Shown piece by piece: positions 25,022 through 37,000 of a DNA stretch of 64,000 nt. A program made the translations under genes and the position numbers. Origin of the DNA: Embiotoca jacksoni (lineage: Eukaryota > Chordata > Actinopteri > Embiotocidae); contig JAKOON010000005.1 of assembly GCA_022577435.1 (NCBI GenBank), forward strand, positions 11,869,224 to 11,933,223. The letters run 5' to 3'. How positions within the stretch are numbered: the stretch's first letter is position 1; each line of letters starts with the position of its first letter. A model generated the notes under the pieces. That model had not been told where the DNA came from. It did not search any database and saw nothing but the letters and a program-made list of their open reading frames with translations.

Positions 25022-26384
25022 TTGTATATATACTTGTACTTTATTCTTTGGTTCAACGTTTTGTTTTTTTATTTTAGAGTGTGACTTTTTGTGACTTTTA
25101 ATATTTTAAAGACTGGATTCATTTGTTGTGTTGTAGAAAAATGTGTACATTCCTCAAAATAAGGTATTAAAAAACTATTATTTTGTTGTCTGCATTGAAA
25201 CTCGGGTAATCTCAGGAAACAAATCAGCACTACTATTAAAAACCTGGCCAAGGCATTATATGTACACGGGGACTTTATTTCAAAATTAGACACACCGAAG
25301 CCGTCATGGAAACACCAGTCACGTCTCCAGTGAGCCAGTGATGTCTGCAATATATTTAAATGTTCAAAACACTGGTAACTTCCAGTGATTAATTCTCACC
25401 AACATCCAGACGTACCTTTTCTCAGCTCCCACGCGTCAATTTCTGGCTTGTTGAAATAAGTGACCCAGCGGGCATCAAACTCCTCATCCGTCTCCTGTTT
25501 CCCATGTGAGTAACACCGCGAGGCCAAAAGAGCTGCATCACAAACAAATTAAATAAAAAAAACTTTCATTTCAGCAATCTAGTACCAATAAAAAAATAAA
25601 AATAAAGCACAAACAGTGGCATCTAGTGTTGAAGGGTAAACCCAGTCAAGGACAAATCTACAATGGGTGAAGCAGAAAAAGAAACAAACGCTGTCAAGTA
25701 ATGCAGTTGGATCAGTGACAGGTGATCCTGCACGTAACTGGGGCTGATAACACACACAGGACACGTCGGTCACGTGATCCTCAGATTACAGATCAGATTA
25801 TAATTTGTAAATATCCATCCGTCTCATTAATTAACCCTGCAGACAGACCCGAGCTGACGCTGCAGCGTTTTAACTTAAAACCCCTCACGTCGACACGAGA
25901 GTGGTAACGTGTTTCTTGGGTTGTGATTGTCTTTGATGTCTGATGTCTGTCTGATGTCTGTCTGATGTCTGTCCAGACATCAAGTCCTCTCACACAGTCA
26001 AACACAACCGACAGGGCCTCGTGCCAAGCCTTGTGACAGGGTCACGGCAAGGACACGGACACCGCCGAGCTGAACACCGGGACATTTACGAAGCAGGACA
26101 GATGGGTCATGTTGAGCAAAATAATAAAAAAAAGGCTTTATAACTTCAGCGAGACGTAAATGCGTTTTGATTAAAAGACTTAATGAGTGACAGTCACGCG
26201 GGCTAACCTCATCTCGGCTAGCTCGATTAGCCGTGCGGGGCACCGCAACGTTCACAAACTGACACATTGGTGACAATAACACGACGTGACAGAAGAATGA
26301 GCAATTACCTTGGCACCTCGGCGGCTGCGTGCGGGTTAAACTCCGGACGCCGGAGACCGAGAGTCGGACGGCGGCTCTGAACAT
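24107..26384 (-). CDS. cox5a: Cytochrome c oxidase subunit 5A, mitochondrial
   Basis: Four exons: 26309-26384, 25416-25532, 24311-24432 and 24107-24220. They sum to 429 bases (142 residues plus stop), and all junctions are in phase with GT-AG ends. This nuclear-encoded subunit sits on the matrix side of respiratory complex IV. The first exon encodes an arginine-rich presequence (MFRAAVRLSVSGVRSLTRTQ) typical of mitochondrial import. The mature part carries family-typical stretches: ETDEEFDARWVTYFNKPEID, MNTLIGYDLVPEPKIIEAAL, RRLNDLASAIRILEAVK and YLIQELGPILEELGI, ending IDKV. The length is close to the mammalian protein (about 150). The start is the only in-frame ATG of exon 1, in a CpG-containing promoter with an NRF1-like palindrome. 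Confidence 0.96.
24968..25020. repeat. Compound (CA)n(TA)n microsatellite
   Basis: About ten CA units are followed by about sixteen TA units, in the cox5a intron between exons 2 and 3. The TA part is likely unstable in length. Confidence 0.95.
25934..25973. repeat. Short 11-bp tandem repeat (tgatgtctgtc)
   Basis: Three exact consecutive units occupy 25941-25973, preceded by a partial unit. The following ccagacatc forms a small inverted match to gatgtctg. It lies in cox5a intron 1. Confidence 0.9.
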
Positions 26385-26590
26385 GATGCGGGACGGCCGG
26401 TTACACGAACCGGTGAGGTTTGGCAGGAGTGAGCTAGTGCTAACTGGGTTAGCTCGTCACGTACACCATCTGCTGCTGCGCATGCGCAAAACCGCAGGAT
26501 TATCCGCTCTCTTTGACCTCCTGTTTCCGCAACGCATGTTTGGGCGTGTCGGCCCACATGTACCAATAGAGCAATCTATCTAAAAACAAA
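26385..26590 (-). promoter_or_regulatory. cox5a: cox5a promoter region
   Basis: This CpG-containing stretch lies directly upstream of the cox5a ATG. It has no TATA box, contains the NRF1-type palindrome at 26477-26488, and has an ETS-like TTTCCG on the plus strand near 26524. This is the usual layout for a nuclear gene of the respiratory chain. Confidence 0.6.
26477..26488. promoter_or_regulatory. NRF1-type site TGCGCATGCGCA
   Basis: This perfect 12-bp palindrome matches the consensus bound by nuclear respiratory factor 1 (core GCGCATGCGC). It lies about 95 bases upstream of the cox5a start codon. NRF1 is known to drive many nuclear genes for cytochrome oxidase subunits, so control of cox5a by NRF1 is a direct inference. 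Confidence 0.75.
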
Positions 26591-26599
26591 TACTCTATC

Positions 26600-27462
26600 G
26601 ACAGTAAAAGTCCTGTTTGAAAAATTTAAATAAATAATAATAAAAAAAAAGCATTTGCAGCAAAATATGATTAAAGTATCAAAGTAAAAGTACTGCTATT
26701 ATTAGGCTATATATGACATCATTAGATTATTGATAGTGAAGCATCAGCGTGTCAGCAGCGTGTTACTGTTGTAGCTGCTGCAGGCGGACCAAGTTTAAAT
26801 TGTTTTATATACAGTTTCATATTCCGGGACAGCTGATAAATGTGAGGGGTTGTCGGATGATATGAAGAAAAAAACACCAAAAAAAAAAACCAACATAAAA
26901 ACTTTTACGTTTTTGGACTTTTTCGCAAATCTTAGATATTGGATCATGTGAACATTTATTGAAATGAAATCATGTGAGAAGTGTATAATGAAAAAAAAAA
27001 TCAGTTTGGTTGAAATTTTAACAACTCATAGACACACTGCTTTTTTTTTTTTTTCTTTTTTTTTTCTTTTTATTTTATTTTATTGTACTCTATTAATCCC
27101 CGAGGGGAAATTCTTTCGCTACAGCAGCATCTGGGGGGGGGGGGGGGGGGGGAGCTGCTGCAACAGGCTTTTTTTGTAAGACGTGAGAAGACAAACAGGT
27201 TGGAAGCCGCTGTTTTATATTTAACAATGTGTGTATTTTAAAAGCTTTTCATGGTAAGCCTGTCCACTCTGTCAAATCTTCATTTTACAAGTTACTAAAG
27301 CTGTCAAATAACTGTAGTGGAGAATATTACCCTCTGAAATGGAGTGGACTCTACTATTAAGTAGTATAAAATGAAAATACTCAAGTAAAGTATAAGTAAG
27401 TCAAAATTGTACAGTAAGGGAGTAAATGTAGCCTTCTGATTTACTTTCCACCACTGTAAAAT
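26600..27462. mobile_element. Fish 'tttactttccaccactg' repeat, copy 1, interrupted
   Basis: The left part (taaaagtcctgtttg, cagcaaaatatgattaaag, caaagtaaaagtactg, ttactgttgtagctgctgc) and the right part (taaagctgtcaaataactg, accctctgaaatggagtgg, aaatactcaagtaaagtat, tttactttccaccactg) are in the order of a very common non-autonomous fish repeat, as I remember it. Between them, roughly 26830-27290, lies unrelated sequence with a poly-T stretch, attaatccccgaggggaaat and a 20-base G run, which looks like a nested insertion. It lies 5' of cox5a and 3' of rpp25. Confidence 0.65.
27041..27152. repeat. Poly-T stretch, retroelement-tail-like block and G20 homopolymer
   Basis: A T-rich run (27041-27085) is followed by attaatccccgaggggaaat, which I remember from fish retroelement tails. 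An uninterrupted run of 20 G (27133-27152) follows, flanked by gcagca and tgctgc, which are inverted matches. Homopolymer length here is unreliable in most sequencing data. Confidence 0.7.
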
Positions 27463-28526
27463 GCAAAAATGCTAAAAGTCAGTTAATATCATGATGACAT
27501 CAATGTCAATTGTCCCATGTGAGATTATATGCTGCACAAATAGAGCCTTCGCTCACCAAGGCTCACTAATAAGGACCACACACGCTCCCTAATCAGGATC
27601 AAAAGTTTTATCAGGATTTCTCATCGGCTATTTTCTATAAGGATGAGAGTTAATGGTCCCAACCACTTTTTCCATTTCACTGTATTGTAGATTATTTTGG
27701 AGAACAAATTCCCACAAAAACAAACCAACTTGGATCGAAATGATTTTACTTAATGCACGTAAAAAAATTAAGGCTTGTATCTCTGCAAAATTTTAGGTTC
27801 AGATGTTTAAAATGTCTCTATTCTAAAAGGTTATGTCTGCTTTTATGAATGTTGATGACACATGTGCATTCCTCACCATACCCTAAAACATAAAAATTGA
27901 GATGCATTTCCAAGATACTTTATTTATTTAAGTCCTGTTATAGCCACACAAAAAAAATTCATTATGAAAGTTAAGAAATGACCAGAATGTTATGGTCTCA
28001 CCATCCATTACGATGAGAATTATTTTCTAAAGTAGAAAACAGAAAAAAGATAATTGATGCAGAACCCAGTGTTTATATTGACAATGACTGTGACCAACTT
28101 TGATTACATTTTGGTGGTTTGTTGAACCTATTGCATTAGAATAGGTTCTGATATTACTAATACAAGCTAATATGATTAATATTTCAAACACCTTTTCATG
28201 TGTTACTTTTTATAAGAAAGTAATGCAAAATAAGTATTGTATACATTTCTACATGCAATTGTATTGCTACAAATTATCATTGTTTTATTCCCAGTGGAGC
28301 TACTAAAACAATATTTGTAGACGTTGAATTATATCATTCATTTTAGACCTTGGAGGCAGACACAATTATTTACTTTAGTTGCAAAAATCCTTCCAAATTT
28401 AAATGCAGAGGTGTTACCTCCTTTTGGAAAACTTGATGCTGATAAACTCAATGATAAAATAACCTCATCAAACCTCACGAGAATGGAAATATTTTTGATC
28501 ACATGATGCAGTCAGACATTGGATGT
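27463..28526. other. Intergenic, AT-rich, 3' side of rpp25
   Basis: The part nearest 28527 is presumably the rpp25 3' UTR. TTTATT at about 28285-28290 could be its AATAAA signal on the minus strand. Nothing else is recognised. Confidence 0.35.
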
Positions 28527-29174
28527 TTAGGGAGGACCTAAACTCCAACTATCCAGACAGAGTCTCTTGGCTGTGTGCTGCAAGGAGGGACTGTGATCCG
28601 TCCTGAGCGGACCTCTGCATCTCTCTGCGTCCTCAGTGGGACCACTGGGGTTTTGTGGGGGTTGGTATCCGGACTCCTGGGGATCCAGAGGGTCTTTAGA
28701 GAGCAGGATGCAGATGGCAGGGACGGTCCTCTCCATGGTTATACCTGGTGCTCCCTGCTGTGTCTCCCAAACTTCATTCACTGTCTTGTAGTAGAGTTTG
28801 GACACCTGGTGCAGCCCCCCTACTTTACGTTTCAGGATCTCCACACAGGTGATAGTCTTGGTGACTCCCCTGCCTGATCCAGTGAAGACCACTTGTCTCA
28901 GTGATGTCCCATTGCCGTCTCCTCCATCCCCTTGCATGCGAGCTGTTGCAAACCGCAGTAGATTGCGGATCTTGCTTCCTTCTTTTACTCGCATGTGCAG
29001 GATGTCGGCTGCGAGACCTGGGATCGGACAGGGACTTCTGTCCTCTGTGCGGCTGATTCTCCTAAAGTTGCTCTGGCCAGGTTTTGGAGTAGAAGATAAG
29101 AATGGGAATGAAGGACTGAATGAAATGGACTGTTGTTCCATTTTAATGCTGTGTGCAGCATTTGAACTCTTCAT
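28527..29174 (-). CDS. rpp25: Ribonuclease P/MRP protein subunit p25 (Rpp25), Alba family
   Basis: A single uninterrupted reading frame of 215 residues. Rpp25 pairs with Rpp20 as an Alba-type heterodimer that binds the RNA of nuclear RNase P (tRNA 5' processing) and RNase MRP (rRNA processing). The Alba core is clear at about residues 58-140: LHMRVKEGSKIRNLLRFATA, then RQVVFTGSGRGVTKTITCVE, then ILKRKVGGLHQVSKLYY. AICILLSKDPLDPQESGYQP follows, as in vertebrate Rpp25, and the low-complexity tail contains a basic KRLCLD patch. The mammalian protein is about 199 residues. The first ATG is at 29172-29174. A second in-frame ATG 11 codons later is an alternative start. Linkage to cox5a favours rpp25 over the related rpp25l. 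Confidence 0.92.
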   Translation of the reverse strand: MKSSNAAHSIKMEQQSISFSPSFPFLSSTPKPGQSNFRRISRTEDRSPCPIPGLAADILHMRVKEGSKIRNLLRFATARMQGDGGDGNGTSLRQVVFTGSGRGVTKTITCVEILKRKVGGLHQVSKLYYKTVNEVWETQQGAPGITMERTVPAICILLSKDPLDPQESGYQPPQNPSGPTEDAERCRGPLRTDHSPSLQHTAKRLCLDSWSLGPP

Positions 29175-30881
29175 CTGACCCCTGGGTTAAGTGATTGCTT
29201 GGAGAGAAACAAAACAACTGTGCTGGATGCTGTTTCTAAGCCTGCAGCCTCGGATTATTTACATCTCCCTCGAGATCTGAAGCACATTTCTTGTTCATTT
29301 AGTCAAAGAAAGTAAAAGCTGATCAGTTTAGTAATGCAAACTTGTCACTTATCTTGATCTTCTCTCTGTCTTCTGTCCATGCTGCATTTCCATTTTGTCT
29401 TCTAGGCACTAAGATGACAGCCAGCAGAATGAAGAGGGCATTTCTTCCTCTAATCCCATTGACATGAAGGAAAAGATGTCCTTCCTCTATTCAGCACTGA
29501 GGACAGCTGATGCCAACAAACACATATGAGGCTCAGAGAGAGACATGTAGAGTGAGACAAAGTGCTCTTAAAGGCACATGCAACATTTTGCCTCATTTAA
29601 TAATGTCTGTCAGATTGGAGCTAGTTGGGATTTTTGTTCAAGGCTTAAGGGCTAAGAGATGTTATTTGTCTGCGGTTGCTTTAATAAACACTACTTAATG
29701 AGATTTAACAAGGCACGTATTTGAAACATTTCTTCTTCTTTTTTTTTTAACTGAATAGGACTTAGTTGTCCCATTTTATTTACATTGTTAATGTGGGTTT
29801 TTTTTCAGATACAGCACCAAACTACAATCTCACCAGATTAAAGATAAAGAGAAATATTACCAATATTGTAACATGTGTAAGATCATGGTTTTCAAGGCTG
29901 CTTTCCCTTTGCACTATCATCAGAGAGCCATATGATCCGAGAGAAATGTCTTTCTCTGGGCTATTGCAGCTACTTCACAGTTCTCCCTTCGGTCCAGCCT
30001 GCTGGGCTGACCCAGAAAATGCTTGCTGTACAGGTTGTGCCTCCTTTTAATAAATGACATATATGAGGACAATCATACCTTGGAGCTGCCACTTTTTTTT
30101 CTAAACCCACATGAAAATAGAACTTGTGAAACAAATCTGTATCCAGATGGCAACAGAGATGTTTTTGTAGTTGCTCACTTCAGAGAAGCCGATCTGAGAG
30201 AGGAGGTCAGGAGGCAGCTGCGGGGCTCATGTGGAACCAGTACACTGTTATAATGGTGCGTTTCTGCCTCACAGGATCGTATGCACCCCATCTTGTTCAC
30301 TGACTCAGACAATGAGCAAAAACATGTGGTTCCCAGTGGTGTTAGGTCAGAGTAAATTACAATTAGTTGCCTTGAGGATTATCCACTGTCCATGAATGTC
30401 AATTAACTGTCCATCAGTGAATATACTGCACTCACAATATTATAAAACTTGATTATTTAGTAGTTTCAATTTCCAGACATTTATTTCCTGATTGTCATAA
30501 AGATTATGGTTTTATTTGCCCTTTTGTAAGTAATGAGAAAGCCCCTTAGAGTAGTTATTGGTTACACCATCATCTGGTGGTGTAACACACACATTACACA
30601 AAGGACGAAACAAATAGATCTTTGAGTTGTTGAAAAACTGCATTAATAGGTAAAACAAAAACACTGAAATCAATTGAACAAAATTTGTAAATATTATAAA
30701 ATTTTATTCAGAAATGTATGGTTATGACATATTTACAAAAACACATGCTCACAGTAAAGTGTAAAATAGAACATAAGGCACAAAAGCTTTCAGATGACAC
30801 AGCAAAACAGTGTTGTGATACTGATGATAGAAAGAAGCTCAGTTCAGGTTTTGTGGTTTCTTTCCTTCAAGTTGCTGTTTT
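29175..30881. other. Intergenic between rpp25 and parp6
   Basis: This contains the rpp25 upstream region (minus strand) and the distal 3' side of parp6. Short open frames exist but have no recognisable domains or splice structure. Confidence 0.4.
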
Positions 30882-30887
30882 TTTATT
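30882..30887 (-). terminator. parp6: Candidate polyadenylation signal of parp6
   Basis: AATAAA on the minus strand, about 183 bases past the stop codon at 31070-31072. A second candidate lies at 30703-30708 within ataaaattttatt. Confidence 0.4.
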
Positions 30888-31069
30888 CACGCTAAACCTG
30901 ATACGTTTAATGTCCAGCAGCTCCTTGTTTCATTTTTCAAACCAGTAAAAGTCTAACTTAATATTTTTCACCACCAAGAACAACAACCTATTCTCAGTCA
31001 GTCCATTTTTTTTTATATATGAAATAGTAGAAGAAGACCATGGGTATGTGTGTGTGTATATTGGTTTTC

Positions 31070-34000
31070 TCAGCATGGATTTGAAGCAATTACTTGTAAA
31101 ATTTCCCTCTGGATTCTGGCTTGCTGAGTGTTGATGTGAACATCTCCCACCTGACCATTTTCATACCTGTGAAAGACAAAAGCAGACGGTTGTAGGAAAC
31201 TGAAAGATAGTCTGAAAATTTCTGACTGCTCTGAGAAGCAGAAAGATGTTTCAGCAGTGCCTTTGTCTGCTGCGTTCTGCTTTACTCACACAAAGAGGAA
31301 ACGTGTGCAGACATGGTCAGACACTGGACACACCCAAATGTTCCCGTGTTTTTGAAGGTCTTTTGAAGTTATCACTGTTAAGACGTACAGACACCTGTTA
31401 GACATTGATATCACAAAATCACATCTTTTAAATCGAGCCTCTCGGTGAGACTACCCCTAATTTACCTTCACAGAGTGCAATGCAGTTTAGGTTACTGCTT
31501 TGCAGAAACCTGGAGTCCCCCAGCTGTTCCTGAAAAAAGCAGAGAATACAGAGTGAGATACAAAAAATAGAGCGGATCTTTTTGTGCAGACTGCATCTAC
31601 AAATGATAATCTGACCTGTTTGATTTTGTTTATGCGGTTGTATTTCTGTAAAAGTTCTTCTTTGGTTGATATTTGGTGTTGACCTTTACCCATCTCTGAA
31701 CAAAGAGAAAGAACATGTTTTAAAGATATTCTAGATAAACACTGGGGATTATGTAGTTTTACACAGATGATCAGAAATGATGATAAAGTGTTTGTTCTTA
31801 CCAGAATATCCAAAAGATATACTCGAAATAGGACTCAAATAGATGCCTTTTCCATATGCAGCTCCGTGAAGCTTGAATAGAAAAGTGCATAAAAAAAATG
31901 TCTCAAAATAGATGTCAGTGGTCTAAATGTACACATAACATTTGTTGTTTTTCATTGAAATTCCTACTTTAAAAACTATAGGCTTACATCAAGGAGATCA
32001 AAGAAAGTAAACATTTGGGAAGGCTTTGGTATTCTCATATTCTACCTGTAATTTAGTGTACGAGGCGTTGACCAACCCGTTTCTCAAAATGGAGTGCCAG
32101 TTTTCAATGTGGGAACCACTGAAAGTAGTGAAAAAAAAGGTCTTCGCATGAAGCAGGGATGAAGTTATATCTAAGTATTAATAGAAACGTTTCATAAAAA
32201 AATCTAGCCGTGGTTTTACTCACTGGAAAGCAAAGGTGCTGCCATAAAGTTTCCTAGCAGTTTGAAAGCGAGCCTCTTTGGATGGAGGGCTGCTGATCAA
32301 CAGGAACTGATGTGGCGTGTGCATAAACTTCAGTCGCTATTGTGCACCAAGTGATACAAGATTAAATGGGAGATTGAATTCAATAAAACTCGGTATGGAA
32401 TGTAATAACTGAATGCTAATTATTAACTACAGCTGCTTTAAAACTCGAAACTACAGTGTTAATAAATGATTAACTGCTAGCATACCTTGTTCAGTGGAAG
32501 CTTGACAATGTATGATCTGTTGCTCGCTAAAATCCTGTTGTTAAATACAAACACACACCTGGATATAAGTCTAAACACACTTGGATTTTAATGATATTTG
32601 ACATTTATAAGACAGAACAAAAATATAAGTCAAATGATAGATTAGATTGTGTCTCTCACCACTGTAGCAAGGGATGAGCGAGAGGGTCTATCTTGTCCAT
32701 CTGCTTCTTTATCTCAGAATATGGACCCTGGATACAACGAAATACAATTAATTAATGCAACTGTCAGGGAACCATTCACCAGATTTGAGGTTTTTCTCAC
32801 GGAGAAGAATCAGATGTGAATCTTGGAAACGGGATTGAGAGTGAAGGGTTCACAGTATATTGAGATGAGTTACCTGTGCCATCCTCCTGATCAACAAGAC
32901 ATTGTCCAGAGCTTTCTGCAGCCTGCTGTAGCTCTTCCTCTGTCACCACAAAATAATGTATGATTGCTTCAGTTTAACAAAATTACATACTGAATAATCC
33001 ATTACAAATAAGGTCAGTAATTACTTTGGTTCAGCTGATACCTTCGGACTAAAGGCCAGAGTTTTGGGATTGCACGGATCAACAACAGAAGGGTACGGTT
33101 CAAATATGATGCTCTTGCGTGAAGACTGAAGGGCTGCTCTGCACATGGCAACCAACAGGTCAACCACCTGCAAGAGCAGAGATTACTGGGATACCGAACT
33201 CTTACACTCTGATCACTCATACTATACAGTATGTGAAAGTGTTACCAACCTCTGCACCGGTGGCCACCTCTTCTGTAGCTCCAGACATAACTCCCAGCAT
33301 GTAAAAGGAAAACACACACAGCTCCCTGGTGCAAGCTGCGGGCTAAGAACACACAAAGCAGAATGTTGACAATGCATTAACAGACATCTGCATTTTTTTG
33401 TTTTAAATCCGTTGATCAACCCCTAAACTATCCAACTAATTTATTTGTAAGAGCTCGTACCTTAAGCATAAGGCCATTTTGAAACACATGTCGCTCATCA
33501 CAAACGACACAGTATTCATTCAGTGTTGGGATTCTCTGCTCAGCGTACTTCATCACCTGTGTACACAATGAAAAACTAATTATGAAAACTGTTTACATTC
33601 TGGCTCACAGTCTGATGAAATTAAAATGTTAAATTTAAATTTGCTTGACATAAACCATCTAACAGCATTTTGTAAAGAAAATTATGTTTGGTTTGTTTCT
33701 TGAGTCCATGTGAACAATTATGCTAAATATGAAGAAATTCTCATTCACATTCAAAACAATAGGGAAGGTGTAAGGTCACAGTGATTGTGACCTTTGATCC
33801 CCAAACCTGATCAGGTCATCATTGGGACCAAGTGAATGTTTGTGCTAAATTTGAAGAAATTCGCTCAAGGCGTTCCTAAAATATTGCATCCATAAGCCCG
33901 GAGTGGACCTACATATGTACGGACATGATGCCTCCTTCCACAGCCGTCACCAGTGCAGAGGCATAAAAACATTTTGGATTACCACACTATCATATCAGGA

Positions 34001-37000
34001 TAGGGCTTTACCTGAACCAAGAAGCCGTGATGCAGAGTTGGCGTGGTCTTACAGTGGCCGATGGCCTGGGAGGTGAAGAGCAGCTCTATCAGCTGTTTGG
34101 TGCTAAGTTGTGCTGAGGATTTGACCGCTGAGACCATCACCCTCTGTGGAAGAACAGATACACACACTCTATTACTATTAAACACTTTCAGACCTAAAAA
34201 AGCGATTTTTGCAAACATAGCAGCAGTCATAAAATAGCTACAAATTTTTTTTTATTTAGAAGAATATCCTTCATTTAAATTAGAGGGGGTCCTCACCTTT
34301 CCACTAGGCGTGTACGTGAAAAGCTCTCCGGTTGGATTCTTGATGGCGTAGGAAGTTGTCTGATTTGTGAAACGATTCAGTTTCATTGCAGGTAAAATGA
34401 TCCTGTCCTTCACAGCCGGTTCCTGGTAGCCATCGGACCTGCTCGCAGTAAGTAAGAAGTGAATAGACACATCCAAGAGCAGATTGAGCCATCAGTAAAA
34501 CAGCGGTGATATCAAATTCCCTCATACTTTGATAGTGGCAGCCAGATGCTAAATCTCGCACGAAATTTCTTGATGGTTCCACTTGGCCTGAACCATTTGC
34601 GTTGGCTCTTCTGTCGGACCACGATGTTGTCATTTGTCAGGTGCCTCCACTCTTGAGATATGAAGACTGTGAGAATACTGGGGAACAGAAATAAATAGTT
34701 TTGTCTGTTTATAATCAGGAGATGGACCATGAATCATGTGAAACAATGTGGATGGATCTTATCAAAGCATGCAATGAGCAAAGTAATTATTAGGCCCATA
34801 AAAGTTCAAGTAAAGTATGAGCACTCACTTCTGCAGTTGTTTCCCTAGACTGAAATGATCAGTATTAGATTGCTGAAAGACCTCAACTGAAGGTGCTGTG
34901 ATGAGAAAAATCACTTTATCAGGTGTCACATTTATTCACGGTGAAATCTTTTTGCAGAAGTTGTGTTGGTGCTCACCAGGTCCGTCCAGATACTGAGACA
35001 CAGAAAAGTGCAGGCGGATAACGATGGGCTCCGATGGATCAACCCTCCAGGCTTTGGCTGCTTCCTCCTGTGGACACAAAACACTGTCATCATTTTCAAC
35101 AGATGCCATGACAGCAAATGTGTTGGTTGTGGTCAGAGGTTTACCCACTTGTCTGAGACACTGTACTTGTCAACAAAAAAAAGGTATGGTTTCTTTTCAA
35201 AATTTTGTGTCTGTTTGTGCCCCAACACATTTATTGAATTATTGAGAATTACAGCCTCTTATTTGTATGACTCTGCCAACCAGTCAAGTTGAAGTTTACA
35301 TCCATGTCTGTTCAGATTCAAGTAAATGAAGAAAAATCCTCATGCTTGATCAATAAAGCTGACTCTAATTGAACACAAAGTTCTCACCATGACAGTAATA
35401 AATAAAATTAAAAAAACATGGATTATTCACACACATCTTCAACCTGACAGCACAGACGGACACAAAGACAGAGTGATCTTGACCTTTGATCTCTGATGAC
35501 CCAAACCTAATCTTGGCTCCAGCACAAAGGCATAAAATCTGTATTGCATATTATACATCTTGGGAACAATGAAAATGTCTTAACTTTATGAGATTGCCCT
35601 TTAACGTCCTCTCAGCTGAGTAGGATTTACTGCAGCAGGTAACTTTTCTGTGCCTGTATTAATAGGGCAGGCTTGACTGCACATGATGAACTCACTCGGC
35701 CACAATAACAAGAAGTATGTTTGTAGGAGGAAAGGTGAGGCTTTCAATTACAAAGAACACTGTACGTACTGTCAAGCCTGGCGATGCTAGTCTCACCTCA
35801 AAGAGAGAGGATTACCTCAGGACATCATAAAACTATCAGCCAGAAAGTTAAATCTCAGATGCAACCATGTGTTCCAGCAGGACATCAACCCATAAATACA
35901 CTTTATAAAAGGGTGTGCGATGTCAAAATCAAGCCAAAGTTAAACTTTTGTTGTTGTTGTTGTTGTTGAGACCTCAGGTTTAAATAAATTAAGTGGACTG
36001 CCCTGAGAAGATGTGTCCATTCAAGATAAATCAAGCCTGCCAATAACTGCTGTCAAAGAATGCTAAGAGATATGCAACTAAATATTAGTTGTACTATATG
36101 ATAGTTTGGATCCACTAGATATTGTTATATTCTAAAAAGATGTACAATTGATTATTTAAATAAACCAAATTGTTCAATATAGTTTTAAAAAAAAAAAGAA
36201 AAAATTACACTAATACCACCATAATAAAAGCCCATTACAAGTTGACCACAACCCAAATCATTTGTGAGTAAATTTGAACTTACATCCAGAAAGTTGGCAT
36301 TAATGTTCAAGTCAACATCCACATCATCAATCGCCCCATAGTCCCTGATAGAAGAAAAGGAAGGGGAAATTAGAAAACGCAGAAAAGAAGCGGAGATCGC
36401 TTCATTTCAAGGCTGTGAATGAGAAAAGATGTTCAGACAATCACCAGACAGAGACTGCAGAGTCTGAATACAAAGTCCTCACTGCCTCGATGTCTGCATC
36501 CAGCTGGGGGTGGTGATACAGGTCAGTGGCACAACCCTCCTGCCAAGACAAACACTAAGACACTTACCTCACGGCCTAAACAGCTCAGCACGACAGGGGG
36601 CTGAAGGATTAAACAAGTCACACATTTCTACAGCTAAGGATTGTTTTTTTTTTTCCTATCATGACAAGAAGGTTGAAAGATATAGAATACAGGTAACATT
36701 TTAGTTTATCAACCTCTGTTTAGCATTTATAAGCAGTATACAAACAATTAATGGATGCATAACACCCTACTATGACATGATCTGCTGTAAACATAAACAC
36801 GGCCTTTCTTAAGTGCTTATCAATTAATTTATCAACTCTATTTGTATAAAATCTCCTGTGAAGCATAATAAATTGCTGTAACACAGTTATAATTATATAA
36901 AGTTAATTGAATTAAACATATTCAGAAGACATTTATGAACATGAACTGTAATCTGTGCTTATTGCTGTAGTAGTGTTTACTATGTGAAAATGTTATTAAA

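Noticed and set aside
25934..25973. Possible CRISPR-like array
   Set aside because: There are only three contiguous 11-bp units with no spacers, in a vertebrate intron.
28575..29178. Plus-strand frames over rpp25
   Set aside because: They are antisense to the rpp25 single exon, which carries clear Alba motifs.
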